From Saprospiraceae bacterium (GTDB taxonomy: Bacteria; Bacteroidota; Bacteroidia; Chitinophagales; Saprospiraceae), in contig JADKGD010000021.1 in assembly GCA_016717145.1 (NCBI GenBank), positions 1-25,504 of the forward strand: 25,504 nucleotides of DNA, in the 5' to 3' direction. Both the position numbers and the translations under genes were made by a program. This document shows positions 10,679 through 18,844 of this stretch, piece by piece (the stretch's first letter is position 1; each line of letters opens with the position of its first letter). The notes under the pieces were generated by a model. It was not told where the DNA came from and made no database searches. It worked only from the letters and a program-made list of their open reading frames with translations.

Positions 10679-11035
10679 TTATTTTTTTACTTTTTTAGCC
10701 AAAGGGTTAAAATTCAGACAGAGTTGTAACCATTTGGACAAGGATTTGTCGTTTTCGAATCCAACTTCCGTGACAAAACAAAACCTACCATAGCTTTTCC
10801 GGTAAATTCCATTGGAATACAATCATTTCGTTCGACTGCTGAATAATAGGCTTCTTCACCTATTCTGCAGAATACAAATTCTTCACCTGATTTTTTATCT
10901 AGTGTGTGCCACAACACATCTTGTCATCTACCATAAAACAAATGCCACTAAACATTTTTTTTTTCAGAAAATACTACATTTAAGCGATAAAGTATTTCTC
11001 TGATACGTTGGGCAGAATGTTCTTTATAGGCCATA
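10679..11035 (-). CDS. TfoX N-terminal domain protein, frameshifted
   Basis: Small single-domain protein of the TfoX/Sxy N-terminal family. The ATG at 11035 gives MAYKEHSAQRIREILYRL. A long A-tract near 10960 breaks the frame, after which MFSGICFMVDDKMCCG and the open segment KKSGEEFVFCRIGEEAYYSAVE, DCIPMEFTGKAMVGFV follow. A second shift near 10745 restores KWLQLCLNFNPLAKKVKK before the TAA at 10679. The reconstructed protein of about 118 residues is the usual length for stand-alone TfoX-N proteins in Bacteroidota. Full-length Sxy of gammaproteobacteria controls competence, but these short versions lack the C-terminal helix-hairpin-helix domain and their role is not established. Confidence 0.8.
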
Positions 11036-11110
11036 TTTTTATAAAAATTGTTTATGTAGGACAAAAGATAAATGCCATTTTAACATGAATGGACTAATTT
11101 CATTTGATTA

Positions 11111-11118
11111 CAAATATA
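11111..11118 (-). promoter_or_regulatory. Candidate -7 element upstream of the TfoX-like gene
   Basis: The minus strand reads TATATTTG, a TAnnTTTG match about 75 nt upstream of the ATG at 11035. No convincing -33 partner. The rest of the 11036-11343 gap is AT-rich with no gene or hairpin that I can support. Confidence 0.35.
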
Positions 11119-11343
11119 GTCTTAATATTGGATTTTAAAATTGTTGTGGTTGTATTTTATGTTAACTATAGTAAAAAATTTCAATAATCTCAAATTTCTC
11201 AGAACAAATTTATTGTGGCTAATTTAATGACGATTTATGTATTACAAATCAACATTTTTAAGAAAAAACATAAACAATTTCATATGCGTCCAAAATAGAA
11301 TAAAATGACATGCTAAAGTTTACCCAATTTGGTTTTACAAAAA

Positions 11344-12915
11344 CTATTCCTTTATTATACGACGATACATGCTATTTTTCCCGTTCCGGATTTCAAGAAT
11401 ATACAATCCTGGTGATAGCGTACTTGTCTCAAGTCGGATACTGCCTTCCGGAAAAGTCTCATTTAGGTCCAATATCTTTCTTCCCAGGTTATCAATAATG
11501 GAACTCTCAAAATTGTTGTTACTCCATCCGCCAACAGTAAGATTTACAAAATCATTAAATGGATTTGGAAATACTTCAACTTCCATGTTTTGATATAGGT
11601 TTTCTAATCCTACCGGACACAACTCATAGTGAATATCAGGGCTTCCCAGCTCACCTGTTATTACGAAAGGATCTGTTGGAGGAAAAGGTAATGTCCACAC
11701 ACAAACTTTGATGTGTTGTGACATACCATTCATTTGCAGGTTGGATATGTTGGTAGATTGAGAAATATCGATATGGGACAATGAGAAATTCCACGAACAA
11801 AAGAGATCTTCTAAAATTGGATGTACAACTGTCAGCGTTTGAAAAGAGTTGTAATAACATTCTAAATGTTTAAGGTAAGGTGCTTCATTTAAGTTTAATG
11901 TTTTCAAATGGTTTTGACAGCAATATAAAAACTGTAGCGAAACGTTGTTATCAAATTTTATACTTGTTATCAGGTTATCGTTACAATTAAGGTGAAATAG
12001 TGCTGTATCACCTGAAACATCCAGTGTTGTCAGTCTATTGAAATCACAATTAAGGTCAGTTAACTTCAGCATATTGGTTACAGTCAGGCTGTTTATGTCA
12101 TTTAGTACACAGGTCAACCGATTCAGGTTAGGCGCATTCGTTACATTTAAGTAGGTTAATTTGTTATAAGAACAGTTGATCTCTTTTAATGAATCATTGT
12201 TGGATAAAAGAAACGTTTGCAATTCATTCCACTTGCAATCCAGAAACTGCAATTTTGGATTATGACTGACATCAAGCGTAGTCAATTCACCACTGGAGCA
12301 ATCCAGAAAGGACAAATTGGAAAGGGTAGATAAATCAATGGCCTGAAAATAATTTCCACCACAGTTTAGAAATTCCAGCTCATGATTATTAGCCAGATTT
12401 AACGCACTCAGGTTACTCCCATTAATTTCTAATCTTTTCAAAAGAAGCAAATTAGAGAGGTCAATCAAAGATAGTGGGTTATCAGAACAATTCAAATTCT
12501 CCAGGAGATTATTGTTTGAGAAATTAACTGTAGTAAGTTGATTTCCCGGAATGTTTAAGTTCTTTAGAAGAACATTGGCGGAAATGTCAAGACTGGTTAA
12601 AGCATTCTGCATGCAGTTCAGGTCCAGTAATAACAAATTATTGGTCAGGTAAAGGGTGTCGAGCAGGTTACTTCTGCAGTCAAGGAATTGGACATTTATA
12701 AATGCTTCAATACCGGTAAGATCAGCGATGCTATCTTTATCAATGGATAGTGAGTCAATGATGGCTGCTTCATCATAACTTATTTCACCATCGTTGTTTG
12801 TATCTATGCTCAAGGTTATTAACCTCTGTTTAAAAAAAGTATCAGGTATTGTTACGATTTGCCCATTCAGACCAGACACCATCAAAAGAAATGATATGAG
12901 TGCAATTGGCTTCAT
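11344..12915 (-). CDS. Leucine-rich-repeat protein with EF-hand loop and T9SS sorting domain
   Basis: Predicted secreted, cell-surface protein of 523 residues, intact. An ATG at 12915 is chosen over the longer open frame because it opens the signal peptide MKPIALISFLLMVSGLNGQ. Next comes a canonical EF-hand calcium loop at residues 38-49 (D38, N40, D42, E44, S46, E49). Residues ~60-420 are leucine-rich repeats of about 21 residues with the pattern LxxLxCxxNxLxxLxxxxN; many carry Cys in the LxC position. The C-terminus has VFPNPFNDFVNL, NLGRKIL, LSPGLYILEI and RRIIKE, the type A sorting domain used by the type IX secretion system. It may bind proteins or glycans outside the cell; the ligand is unknown. 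It is a single gene on its strand, with about 250 nt to the next gene upstream. Confidence 0.9.
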   Translation of the reverse strand: MKPIALISFLLMVSGLNGQIVTIPDTFFKQRLITLSIDTNNDGEISYDEAAIIDSLSIDKDSIADLTGIEAFINVQFLDCRSNLLDTLYLTNNLLLLDLNCMQNALTSLDISANVLLKNLNIPGNQLTTVNFSNNNLLENLNCSDNPLSLIDLSNLLLLKRLEINGSNLSALNLANNHELEFLNCGGNYFQAIDLSTLSNLSFLDCSSGELTTLDVSHNPKLQFLDCKWNELQTFLLSNNDSLKEINCSYNKLTYLNVTNAPNLNRLTCVLNDINSLTVTNMLKLTDLNCDFNRLTTLDVSGDTALFHLNCNDNLITSIKFDNNVSLQFLYCCQNHLKTLNLNEAPYLKHLECYYNSFQTLTVVHPILEDLFCSWNFSLSHIDISQSTNISNLQMNGMSQHIKVCVWTLPFPPTDPFVITGELGSPDIHYELCPVGLENLYQNMEVEVFPNPFNDFVNLTVGGWSNNNFESSIIDNLGRKILDLNETFPEGSIRLETSTLSPGLYILEIRNGKNSMYRRIIKE

Positions 12916-13166
12916 CAACTTTTGCCGATTAACCTTTATTTTTTGTTTCGGCAAATCTTCGATTTCATATTGAACCAGGCCGATACCTGATAAAAGGGTA
13001 GCACTTCTATGGGGCTTTGTGATCACTTTATGTTATGTATTGTATTTAAGTCCAAATTTAAGTTCATTAATTTGATTTCGGGATTTTTTGGGAAGTTTTG
13101 GTTCGCCATATTGTTATTGAATGTAAATTGTAATAAATTTTTGTGGTGTTTTTTTGTGTGTTGTAT

Positions 13167-14111
13167 TTATATTTTGATCAACTTCCTGATAATCACTTCT
13201 CCCTTTTTAGTTCTTAAAACAACATAGATCAAACCTGGATTAAATTCCGATAAATTTATGTTCTGGCTAAATATTTCATTTTTCTTAATCATTAGCATAC
13301 CTGCAGAATTGTAAAGGTCAATGCTTATTATGTTTTTTTTAATATCAATTATTTCTAAAAATGTTGTTTCATGAATAGGATTTGGGTAGAATTGTAGTTG
13401 TATTTCATTTTCTAATTCTTCTGTTGCCACTATGGGTCCTTTGCATGGTTCAGGTTCTTCGCAGTAGACATAATGATAATCTTGAAATCCTTTTTCATCA
13501 AAATGACAAATTAGAGCATCTCCAAGACCACCAGCAGTCCATGGTATGTAACAATAAAATGGATTTGAAATATTTCCAATCCCTTCTACCCAAATTACTT
13601 GTTTACAATCTGGACAATTGATATGTGATAGATAAAATATTTTAGGTGTTTCAATATAAATTTCCGGAGGTAAAGAACAAGGAGAATATTCTGGAAGTTT
13701 TGTGATAATACTGTCAATCACCATATTAAATTGATAGTATTGGAAAACACTTTTTATAGTGTCACCAACTGTTAATGAAAAATCGTATATCATTATCTCA
13801 GTTGTGTCAGAGTAATAATAAAAAACTTGTTTCTTAATTGTATCTTCTCTGGCAAAAGTATAATATGGATAATTGCAAATATCGCCGTAGTTTATAATTT
13901 TTTTATAATTGATATTATTAATAATTGTATCTCCTTCAACTATTAAATGATGATTGCAACTAGCTTCAAACCAGAAATAATGATGCCATTCGCTTTTATC
14001 ATTTAACATAGTTTTATATTGACTAAACATACATTTAGGTACAATTAATAATATTAAAATAATTGTAATTCTTATATCCGTTCTTAAATGTCTAATCATA
14101 CGTGTGTACAC
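13167..14111 (-). CDS. T9SS-secreted protein of unknown function
   Basis: A 314-residue protein, intact. A basic N-terminus is followed by the hydrophobic ITIILILLIVPKCMFSQ, a signal peptide. A second ATG at 14099 (MIRHLRTDIR) is an equally good start. The central part has no family I recognise; it contains WHHYFWFEASCNHHLIVEGD, EDTIKKQVFYYYSDTTEIMIYDF and the Cys-containing HINCPDCKQVIWVEGIGN, plus other Cys pairs (CSLPP, CEEPEPC) that may form disulfides outside the cell. This WVEGIGN pattern occurs in other Bacteroidota T9SS cargo. The C-terminus (LQFYPNPIHETTFLEI, IDLYNSAGMLM, FNPGLIYVVLRTKKGEVIIRKLIK) is a type A sorting domain. Base composition is more AT-rich than the neighbouring LRR gene. 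Confidence 0.85.
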   Translation of the reverse strand: MYTRMIRHLRTDIRITIILILLIVPKCMFSQYKTMLNDKSEWHHYFWFEASCNHHLIVEGDTIINNINYKKIINYGDICNYPYYTFAREDTIKKQVFYYYSDTTEIMIYDFSLTVGDTIKSVFQYYQFNMVIDSIITKLPEYSPCSLPPEIYIETPKIFYLSHINCPDCKQVIWVEGIGNISNPFYCYIPWTAGGLGDALICHFDEKGFQDYHYVYCEEPEPCKGPIVATEELENEIQLQFYPNPIHETTFLEIIDIKKNIISIDLYNSAGMLMIKKNEIFSQNINLSEFNPGLIYVVLRTKKGEVIIRKLIKI

Positions 14112-14131
14112 GGAAGTCTACTTATCTAAGG

Positions 14132-14139
14132 CAAATATA
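14132..14139 (-). promoter_or_regulatory. -7 promoter element of the T9SS cargo gene
   Basis: The minus strand reads TATATTTG, matching TAnnTTTG. Transcription would begin near 14125, only 14 nt before the ATG at 14111 or 26 nt before that at 14099, which slightly favours the inner start. Confidence 0.45.
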
Positions 14140-14255
14140 ATCATGAAAATGGATTTGAAAAAGTTTTCTTTACGGAAGCATTTGCACAGTGGCTGATTTC
14201 TTTAGATAGACAAAGTTATTTTATTTGGCCACCAATAAACTACTCTACTAATTTG

Positions 14256-14276
14256 CAGGTTTTTATTCTAAACCTG
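14256..14276. repeat. Perfect 7-bp inverted repeat downstream of the six-gene operon
   Basis: CAGGTTT and AAACCTG separated by a 7-nt loop, about 120 nt past the cupin stop. It lacks a U-tract, so it may be a weak terminator or RNA-processing hairpin. The rest of 14140-14394 shows nothing else. Confidence 0.35.
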
Positions 14277-14394
14277 TGCCTTATCAATACACTTTTGTCC
14301 AGACTTGGCTTGATCTGTATAAACTCCTATTAAAAAGAAAAGCAGAAACAACGTGTGTTTGTGAATGGTTACTAACTTCATTGGTCATTTTTTT

Positions 14395-14682
14395 TTACTT
14401 GATAAGTATTAATTGGCTTTCAATTGTTCCTTCAACCCAATGTTTTACCATTGGTTCAATGTTTACATAATCACCCGGAATTAGTGTTTCTTTTATACCA
14501 TTTTCATTTTCAAAAATCACTTCCCCTTCCATACAAATCAAAAGTGCTGGTGTTTTGGTGATATGTTCTTTTAATTTTCCGCCTTGCAAAATTTGTATGG
14601 CAGTTGCATTGCCCAGTTCACTTTTAAAAAGAGAAGTTGCTGAAACTGGTTTTTCTTGTGTGTGTAAATCTTTTATGTTCAT
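14395..14682 (-). CDS. Cupin-domain protein
   Basis: A 95-residue single-domain cupin. The first cupin motif region is GGKLKEHITKTPALLICMEGEV and the second LIPGDYVNIEPMVKHWVEG, with one His in each; the first motif has fewer metal ligands than a full cupin, so metal binding is uncertain. Small cupins of this kind occur as sensors, storage proteins or enzymes of unknown substrate. It is the last gene of the six-gene operon: its ATG overlaps the stop of the lipoprotein gene by 4 nt (ATGA), implying translational coupling. It is cytoplasmic (no signal peptide). Confidence 0.85.
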   Translation of the reverse strand: MNIKDLHTQEKPVSATSLFKSELGNATAIQILQGGKLKEHITKTPALLICMEGEVIFENENGIKETLIPGDYVNIEPMVKHWVEGTIESQLILIK

Positions 14683-15140
14683 TGGAAGTATTGATTAAAT
14701 GTTAAGAATGAATTTTCTATTTTTTGAAATTGCTTTTCTGCTTCGGTTTCGTCTTTAGCTTCTGAAAGTGCCTTTACCATATCAATGTAGGGCAATAGCC
14801 ACTTGTGCAGTTCATCGTGTGCTTTGCCTTTCATTGTGCAATTGGAAGTAAGTAAATCGATATTGGATTGCAATTTTTCGGCTAATGATGTATAGTCTTT
14901 TTGTTCAACATTAGAGAAAGAAATAATATCATTTTCCATATTGTGAATATGAGTTATCATATTGGCATCAACTTTCCATTTTTCGCCATTGTTTAGTTCT
15001 ATGCTTTCACTTTCTTCATTGTGTTGATGTTCTTCGTGAGCAAGAGTTTCCGTTTGTTCTTTTGATTTTTCGGTAGAAGTGTTACCACAACTAAAAAGGA
15101 ACAAACTGAGAACAGGAATTAAAAATTTTAACGTTTTCAT
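14679..15140 (-). CDS. His/Met-rich lipoprotein, possible metal-binding
   Basis: A 153-residue lipoprotein. Signal MKTLKFLIPVLSLFLFSC with the lipobox Cys at residue 18. A short acidic, His-rich linker follows (HEEHQHNEESE, about residues 35-45). The rest is helical: VDANMITHIHNMENDI, then NCTMKGKAHDELHKWLLPYIDMV, with Cys, Met and several His spaced so that they could line a metal site. I infer metal or copper handling, or a metal-responsive envelope role, from composition only. I recall related small Bacteroidota lipoproteins carrying CTMKGxAHDxLH but know no proven function. It overlaps both neighbours by 4 nt, so it is translationally coupled within the operon. Confidence 0.8.
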   Translation of the reverse strand: MKTLKFLIPVLSLFLFSCGNTSTEKSKEQTETLAHEEHQHNEESESIELNNGEKWKVDANMITHIHNMENDIISFSNVEQKDYTSLAEKLQSNIDLLTSNCTMKGKAHDELHKWLLPYIDMVKALSEAKDETEAEKQFQKIENSFLTFNQYFQ

Positions 15141-15526
15141 ATTTTTTTTTTTGTTATTGTGAAATAGGCAATGATTGCAAATACAAGGGTCACGGAAATT
15201 CTAAAAATCATTGCACCAATGGTTTTTGTTTCATAAATGCCACCTGAACTGATGTGAATTTTTAGACCGATAAAAGCTGCTATCAGTATGAGTGTTGAAA
15301 TTCCTAGGAGTGCAACAGTCCATTTTTTGCTTTTAATAAACCCATAAGCAGCAAACAAGTATAGAATGCTACTGATGAAATTAGACCAAACTACAAACAA
15401 AACATAATTGCCTTCTTTGGCTCGGATACTAAATAAATCGAATATTACAGATGTGCTTAGGAATAAAGTAAGCAAGCCAAATCCAGCTAAAATCGTTGCT
15501 AATGAATAGGGAATTATTTTTTTCAT
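15137..15526 (-). CDS. Four-helix membrane protein of unknown function
   Basis: About 129 residues with four predicted membrane helices (LATILAGFGLLTLFLSTSV; VLFVVWSNFISSILYLFAAY; TVALLGISTLILIAAFIGL; MIFRISVTLVFAIIAYFTI). The ATG at 15526 is chosen because it falls just after the stop of the preceding gene and begins MKKIIPY; an in-frame ATG 18 nt upstream would overlap that gene. No catalytic motif; a single His sits at the end of helix 3 (GLKIHISSGG). Operon member between the Kelch-like protein and the His/Met-rich lipoprotein, overlapping the latter by 4 nt. Family not recognised. Confidence 0.75.
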   Translation of the reverse strand: MKKIIPYSLATILAGFGLLTLFLSTSVIFDLFSIRAKEGNYVLFVVWSNFISSILYLFAAYGFIKSKKWTVALLGISTLILIAAFIGLKIHISSGGIYETKTIGAMIFRISVTLVFAIIAYFTITKKKI

Positions 15527-15530
15527 AATT

Positions 15531-17148
15531 TTATGGTTCCACAATTATTTTTTGAGTTGCTTTTTCATAAGTGGTTTCAATGGTGATGTAATAAATTCCA
15601 CCATTGTTAAGGTTTTTAATTCTTTTAGAGTAAGTATTTTCTCCAGCTTGTAAGTTTTTAAGGAGCGTATTTTCAATTAATTTTCCACTGGCATCATTAA
15701 TAGTTAGTTTTACTTCACCATTATTCCTAAGATTAAATTTCACAAGAAATTCACCCTCATTAGGATTTGGAAACACTTGCATTTGCAGAGTTCCAATACT
15801 TTGAGTGTTCAATTCGTGAATTTTAACCTTTGAATTTTTTATTACAAATACCTTAAATATTTGACTACTTGCACTACTTTGCAAACCAGTATTTGTAAAA
15901 AAGATGTTGGCTGCGGTACTGCTTATACCTCCATAGATATAACCAACCAAAGTAGAGTCATCTGTAAAATCATCCAACTTAAATACTCCGTTATTAAATT
16001 GCGGTAATTCTTCAACCGAAATAAATTCAGAACCAGCACCCAAAAGAGATGGCATTTCAATAGGCAATTTATATTCTGCCATGGTGCCACTTGCATCTCT
16101 TGTAACTCTAGCAATAGTTTTAACAAAAGGAACATTGTTATCTTGAACTAGTATTCCTAAACTGTCATAATATTGAGCAATACCACCAAAAAATAATGTG
16201 TGCATTTCATTATTAGAAGCACTATACAATGGAATATGAGCACAATGGTAATGATTGTAATATTGAGAAAAAGCATTGTTAAAAGTGTGTCCTGTGCTGT
16301 CTATGTTTACGCAATTTAAAAATGGCAAATCAACGCCTACCTGAAATACGCCTGAAAATGCTGTTAATCCTTCTTGCCCTGTTGGTAATATTTGAGGCAC
16401 AACATTGTAATCTCTCCTGTGCAGATTTGTAGCATCAATAATTTCTGGCAGATGATTAACAGAAAGTGTTACACCATTATCGGAGATTGTAAATTTCCTT
16501 ATAGCGTTAGTATAGATTTGAATAAACCCTGGCCCATGGTCGGGTCCCATTGGGTTGTATCTTCCCATAAATTTTTGCCCGCCAGTAAGATAATATGTGG
16601 TATTGATTTTATTGAGATATCCGCCAGTTACCGCAAACATAGTATCCGTTATTTGCCGAAATTTTGATATAAATGATGTTCTGTTTATTACTGCATTTAT
16701 TACATCAGGAACTCTAACAGCACTAAGATTTGGGTAAGTAATATGGTCGTCAGAAGTATTGCTGTAGCCATATCCACCAATCAAATATAGATAATCACCT
16801 TCCTGATAAAATTCCATATTGGTAGAACTTAATTGCTCTTTCAAACTAGTAGGTAGAGATGATAATGGAGCCGACCACTTTTGTTGAGTCACTGGGTCAA
16901 CCACTATCAATTGATTATTATGTCCAGCCGCATCAAATGCTGCAAAAGGTTGTCTGCGGTGCAAACCATCTAAGCGTCCCCCCAATAATTAACCATTTAC
17001 CATTATGTTGTCCCCAAGCATAAGCCTGTAAACCGCCTAAATCACTTATATTCATCGGCTCAATAGCAATTTGAAATGGCGCTGTTTGTGCATTGCTTGA
17101 TGAAGCAAAAGCTAGGAATAGTATTACTATAAATTTAATTTTGTTCAT
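15531..17148 (-). CDS. Kelch-like beta-propeller protein with T9SS sorting domain, one frameshift
   Basis: Predicted secreted protein of about 539 residues. Signal peptide MNKIKFIVILFLAFASSSNA. Repeated blades with GG-containing strands follow: GKWLIIGG, YLYLIGGYGYS, MFAVTGGYLN, TYYLTGGQKF, LFFGGIAQYYD, LVGYIYGGISS, resembling Kelch propeller repeats. The C-terminus (QVFPNPNEGEFLVKFNL, INDASGKLIE, GGIYYITIETTYEKATQKIIVE) is a type A T9SS domain. The frame breaks at a run of six G (16978-16983, minus strand): with five G, IIGG runs directly into RLDGLHRRQPFAAFDA. This is either a homopolymer error or, less likely, a contingency tract. It is the only exported protein of this size in the TetR operon, so it is probably the effector. 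It starts 3 nt after the TetR gene. Confidence 0.85.
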
Positions 17149-17151
17149 CTT

Positions 17152-17741
17152 CTATTTATTTTTGATTAAAGTTAAAAGCGATTGAATCATATATTCTCCA
17201 TTTCTACTTAAATCAAATTTAAAGTTGGCAACTCTCCATTTGAACATCTGTAATCGAAAAGTTCCTATCACGATATGCATTAATTCATCAGCTGTTATTG
17301 CATTTGTAAATGCTTTCTTTTGTTGCCCTTCTAATATTATTGGCATTAAGTGTTTCATTTTATACCCATTAATTCCAATATAGTGTTGTTTATGAGTTGA
17401 CTTTCTTCCAAAAGTCCATCAGAAAATACTGCCACTACGAAATGAGGGTTTTTATTGAAAAATGAAAATTGATTTTGAAAAAGTGCAGTGAATTTTTCTT
17501 CGGGATTTTGATCACTGGAAATTGCTTTTGATAACCTTTCGTCCATGCTGTTAACAAGATATTCAAGTAAGGTAATAATTATTTCTTCCTTGCTTTTAAA
17601 GTGTCTGTAAATGGCACTTTCAGAAAACTTCATTTCCTTAGCAAGGTTTTTAATTGTTAAGCCACTTACTCCCGAAACAGTAAGTATTTTTCCTGCCGCT
17701 TCGATAATTTCAAGTTGTCTATCAGAAATGGTTGTTGTCAT
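17152..17741 (-). CDS. TetR/AcrR family transcriptional regulator, one frameshift
   Basis: About 196 residues, normal for the family, if the two open pieces are joined. The N-terminal DNA-binding domain has ILTVSGVSGLTIKNLAKEM (first helix and turn) and FSESAIYRHFKSKEEIIITL (recognition helix), the classic TetR signature. The C-terminal ligand and dimer domain continues to 17355, where an A4 tract ends the frame in TGA; adding one A gives GIKMKHLMPIILEGQQKK and the frame runs to 17152. The pieces overlap by ATGA. Second gene of the operon, 16 nt after the 4-TM gene. A perfect palindrome at the operon promoter (18172-18185) is the obvious candidate binding site, so negative autoregulation is likely. 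The ligand is unknown. Confidence 0.88.
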
Positions 17742-17757
17742 TATATGTTTATATTTT

Positions 17758-18150
17758 TCATTTTAAAAAAGCAAGTCCTAACCAAATCACTGAAACTGTC
17801 ATAGCAATTGCTCCAATTAAAACTAATGCAGGAGGCAAACCAAAATACACTTCTGTTAATATTCCTAAAGGCATTAATAAGCCTGTTAGTGCTAAATAAG
17901 AAATAACTTTAACGTTCTGGAGTTTGTCTCTGAAATGAAGAAGCAGATAACCAATCAGGATGTTTAGAAAGGCAAACAGGTTTCCATGAACGTGAGCCAG
18001 CCTGCTTTCAAAATGTTTCCCTACACTGTATGAGTTTACCCATTCTTCTTTACCCGGAGCAAAGTCACGGAGATAAATAAGTAGAAAGCCATATGCCATA
18101 AATAGCCCCATTGTCAGGAACCCAATTGCTATGTTGTTTTTACCGTTCAT
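17758..18150 (-). CDS. Four-helix membrane protein with HVHG motif
   Basis: A 130-residue protein with four membrane helices: IAIGFLTMGLFMAYGFLLIY, NLFAFLNILIGYLLLHF, VISYLALTGLLMPLGILTEV and LVLIGAIAMTVSVIWLGLAF. A conserved-looking SRLAHVHGNLFAF at the start of helix 2 places two His at the membrane face, as in some heme-binding membrane proteins, although a cofactor is only inference. First gene of the six-gene operon, directly downstream of the TAACTTTG promoter and palindrome, so it is expected to be the most directly TetR-controlled gene. Family not recognised. Confidence 0.8.
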   Translation of the reverse strand: MNGKNNIAIGFLTMGLFMAYGFLLIYLRDFAPGKEEWVNSYSVGKHFESRLAHVHGNLFAFLNILIGYLLLHFRDKLQNVKVISYLALTGLLMPLGILTEVYFGLPPALVLIGAIAMTVSVIWLGLAFLK

Positions 18151-18171
18151 TTTGATTGTATTTATAATGTT

Positions 18172-18185
18172 AGTGAATATTCACT
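18172..18185. promoter_or_regulatory. Candidate TetR operator (14-bp perfect palindrome)
   Basis: AGTGAATATTCACT is fully self-complementary. It lies 22 nt upstream of the first operon gene, covering the predicted transcription start set by the -7 element at 18188-18195, the ideal position for a repressor. TetR regulators commonly bind such palindromes of about 14-20 bp, and the second gene of the operon encodes one. Confidence 0.65.
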
Positions 18186-18187
18186 CA

Positions 18188-18219
18188 CAAAGTTAAATCA
18201 ATTATATTCACATCTGCAA
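18188..18219 (-). promoter_or_regulatory. Promoter of the six-gene TetR operon
   Basis: On the minus strand, TTG (18217-18219) is followed after 21 nt by TAACTTTG (18188-18195), a good Bacteroidota -33/-7 pair. Transcription would start near 18183 inside the palindrome, with a leader of about 30 nt. Confidence 0.6.
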
Positions 18220-18796
18220 GTTTATTTTTGAGAATGCGATAAAATATGACGAAAATCATCTGGTATGATGTTTAATTGGCTCTTTTAGGGTTTGCCTTGT
18301 GTCAGCTTGGGGGCATAACCCCAATATGCCAATTGCGGTAGGCTAAAAATATTTTTTAAAATGTGCGGTGGGGAAAATTTTAAAACCTTGCGTTCGTTTG
18401 AGTATCGGCAAATTGGATGGGTAAGTGTGAAGTTACTACGAAATGGTAACCAAGTTAGTTCGTCCGAAACTTTGGTCGTAAATTGATTTAACCTTACCAT
18501 TATCATAAGTTGCAAATTTACAATTTTTCAAATGAATAAATGAAATATTTCCCATTATTTCAAATGAAAAAATGCTGAAACACTCAGGGTGTGTTTGCAT
18601 GCACGGGCATACCTTCACAATCCTTGCCGAACAGGCGATCGCAAACAATTGTCATGGGTAATGCTCAGTGCTATGGAATGCAGCCCAATCAACACTGCCT
18701 CGGCTTGATAAACATTAATTTGAAGATGGATGCATTGTTTGAGGAGGTAGGGCAGGGTACTCGTGATCCTGACGCGGCGGCATAAGTTGGCTTCAC
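18220..18796. other. Gene-free region with a compositional change
   Basis: No credible gene. 18220-18580 is AT-rich and contains an imperfect hairpin around GGGGGCATAACCCC (18310-18323). From about 18585 the sequence becomes clearly richer in GC than the neighbours and contains the palindromes GCATGC and GCGATCGC. Short open frames exist on both strands but show no signal, motif or codon pattern. This GC-rich block continues into the hairpin and repeat described next, and a more weakly similar block lies before the second repeat at 23180-23296. Confidence 0.5.
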
Positions 18797-18841
18797 CTAA
18801 AAAAATTGCGCCTTGGAGGTGATTCCACGACGCAATTTTAG
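18797..18841. repeat. Nested inverted repeat
   Basis: The outer arms are CTAAAAAAATTGCG (18797-18810) and CGCAATTTTAG (18831-18841), pairing over 11 bp with three extra A in the left arm. The loop holds a second pair, TGGA (18814-18817) and TCCA (18824-18827). It could be a terminator remnant, an RNA structure or the end of a mobile element. Confidence 0.5.
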
Positions 18842-18844
18842 AGA

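Noticed and set aside
11344..12915. Repetitive LRR coding sequence as a DNA repeat array
   Set aside because: The periodicity is at the protein level and is explained by leucine-rich repeats; no CRISPR-like constant repeat is present.
17152..17741. Two separate small genes overlapping by ATGA instead of one TetR gene
   Set aside because: The joined length and domain order match a single TetR protein and the break is in an A-tract.
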